64,000 nt of DNA from Effrenium voratum (Eukaryota; Sar; Dinophyceae; Suessiales; Symbiodiniaceae). This document shows positions 63,438 through 64,000 of this stretch, piece after piece. The notes under the pieces were generated by a model, which was not told the DNA's origin, did not search any database, and saw only the letters and a program-made list of their open reading frames with translations. Position 1 is the stretch's first letter. Each line of letters begins with the position of its first letter. The stretch is taken from the NCBI GenBank assembly GCA_963377175.1, contig CAUJNA010000591.1, positions 151,001 through 215,000 of the forward strand, written 5' to 3'. A program made the position numbers and the translations under genes.

Positions 63438-64000
63438 GTGATTTGCTCCTTTGTAGAGGCGCGCGCTCGTCCAGTTGGGTCGTCGGTCGACTGCGACTCG
63501 AGTTGGGTTTGGTTTACAGTTTACAGTTGGGGAGGTGGGGTTTGGTTTACACATATCAGTATAATGGATTGTTGGATAAGTGTTGCTCACTGGAGGTTGA
63601 TTTGATTCTGCGGCATCCCGCCATGCAAAAGTCCTTGCCTCAGAGCTCGATTGGATTGATTCATGGGGTCCAATCGCTTGGGGAACCGTTTTTGTTCAAC
63701 CTAAATATTATAGTATATGTATGTGTATATATATATCTATATATTATACCCATGGCGCTTCTCCATGATTGGTTGTGTTGAGTAAGATGTTCCTTATCTT
63801 CTTGGCTTGTATTGGCCACTTTTGGGTGGGCAAAGACATTTATTTTGGGGGGGGGCCCTTTTGGGAGACCGCTGTATGATGTTCGGATGCTTTGGATGGG
63901 TTGCGTTCAGTGCGAGAGACAAACATGAACTGCCCTTCGTCCCACTTCCCCCCCCCCCCGCTACTTCGCGAGCGGGGTAAAACAGGACATGAACCATTCA
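63438..64000. other. Intron of gene 3 to window end
   Basis: Includes a (TA)n run at 63718-63748 and poly-G/poly-C runs at 63846 and 63949. No exon recognised. Confidence 0.55.

Noticed and set aside
1..64000. tRNA, rRNA, CRISPR array, bacterial promoters, operons
   Set aside because: None could be recognised by eye; short direct repeats are microsatellite or minisatellite and not spacer-separated palindromes.

Overview
The window looks like nuclear DNA of a dinoflagellate, most likely of the Symbiodiniaceae type. Protein-coding sequence is split into many tiny exons (29 to 162 nt). The exons share one strand and have G/C-rich third codon positions, while the introns are long and full of microsatellites and short repeats. 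Most introns I infer start with GC, some with GA and only a minority with GT; all end in AG. Several families of short elements with inverted termini, resembling introner elements, recur throughout. There are no bacterial operons, rRNA, tRNA or CRISPR arrays that I can see. All gene models were built by hand from frame, phase and splice-site consistency and from protein motifs.

Three genes lie head to tail on the plus strand. Gene 1 (about 140 to 29569; 5' end probably outside the window) has 24 inferred exons that join without a phase break into about 612 codons. It encodes a single-domain voltage-gated cation channel: a basic, coiled-coil-like N-terminus, S1 to S4 with a classical voltage sensor, S5, a pore loop with the unusual filter TTLGGLSW, S6, and a cytosolic pair of EF-hands. 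Gene 2 (about 35844 to 49840, limits unknown) is a series of phase-compatible exons for a protein I do not recognise, with an EF-hand next to hydrophobic segments. Gene 3 (52715 to beyond 63437, 3' end outside the window) encodes a Major Facilitator Superfamily transporter. Its exons follow the transmembrane order, with motif A (ADRKGRK) after TM8. A possible first exon lies at 51175-51256.

The interval 29570-35843 contains no gene I can defend. It holds GCGAAGCC-type short repeats, short element copies and a few isolated exon-like frames. Simple-sequence DNA is concentrated at 1.2-2.4 kb (GA, CTTT, CTAT/GATA), 17.2 kb (GGGA), 22.0-22.6 kb (pure G/T strand) and 56.7 kb (CAA/CCAACA). A near-palindromic fold-back element of about 0.9 kb, bounded by a 9-bp direct repeat (CAGGTGAGG), occupies 23053-23963 inside a channel intron.

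At least ten families of 80 to 190 bp repeats are scattered through introns and intergenic DNA. The clearest has 16-bp inverted ends (CTAGGTCC.../...GGACCTAG) that carry their own AG|GT and AG| splice signals. A second, with ends built on GGGTCAAAA/TTTTGACCC, repeatedly sits 69 to 98 bp downstream of donor sites in the transporter gene. The genes appear independent in function (ion channel, unknown EF-hand protein, transporter) and share only orientation and intron style.
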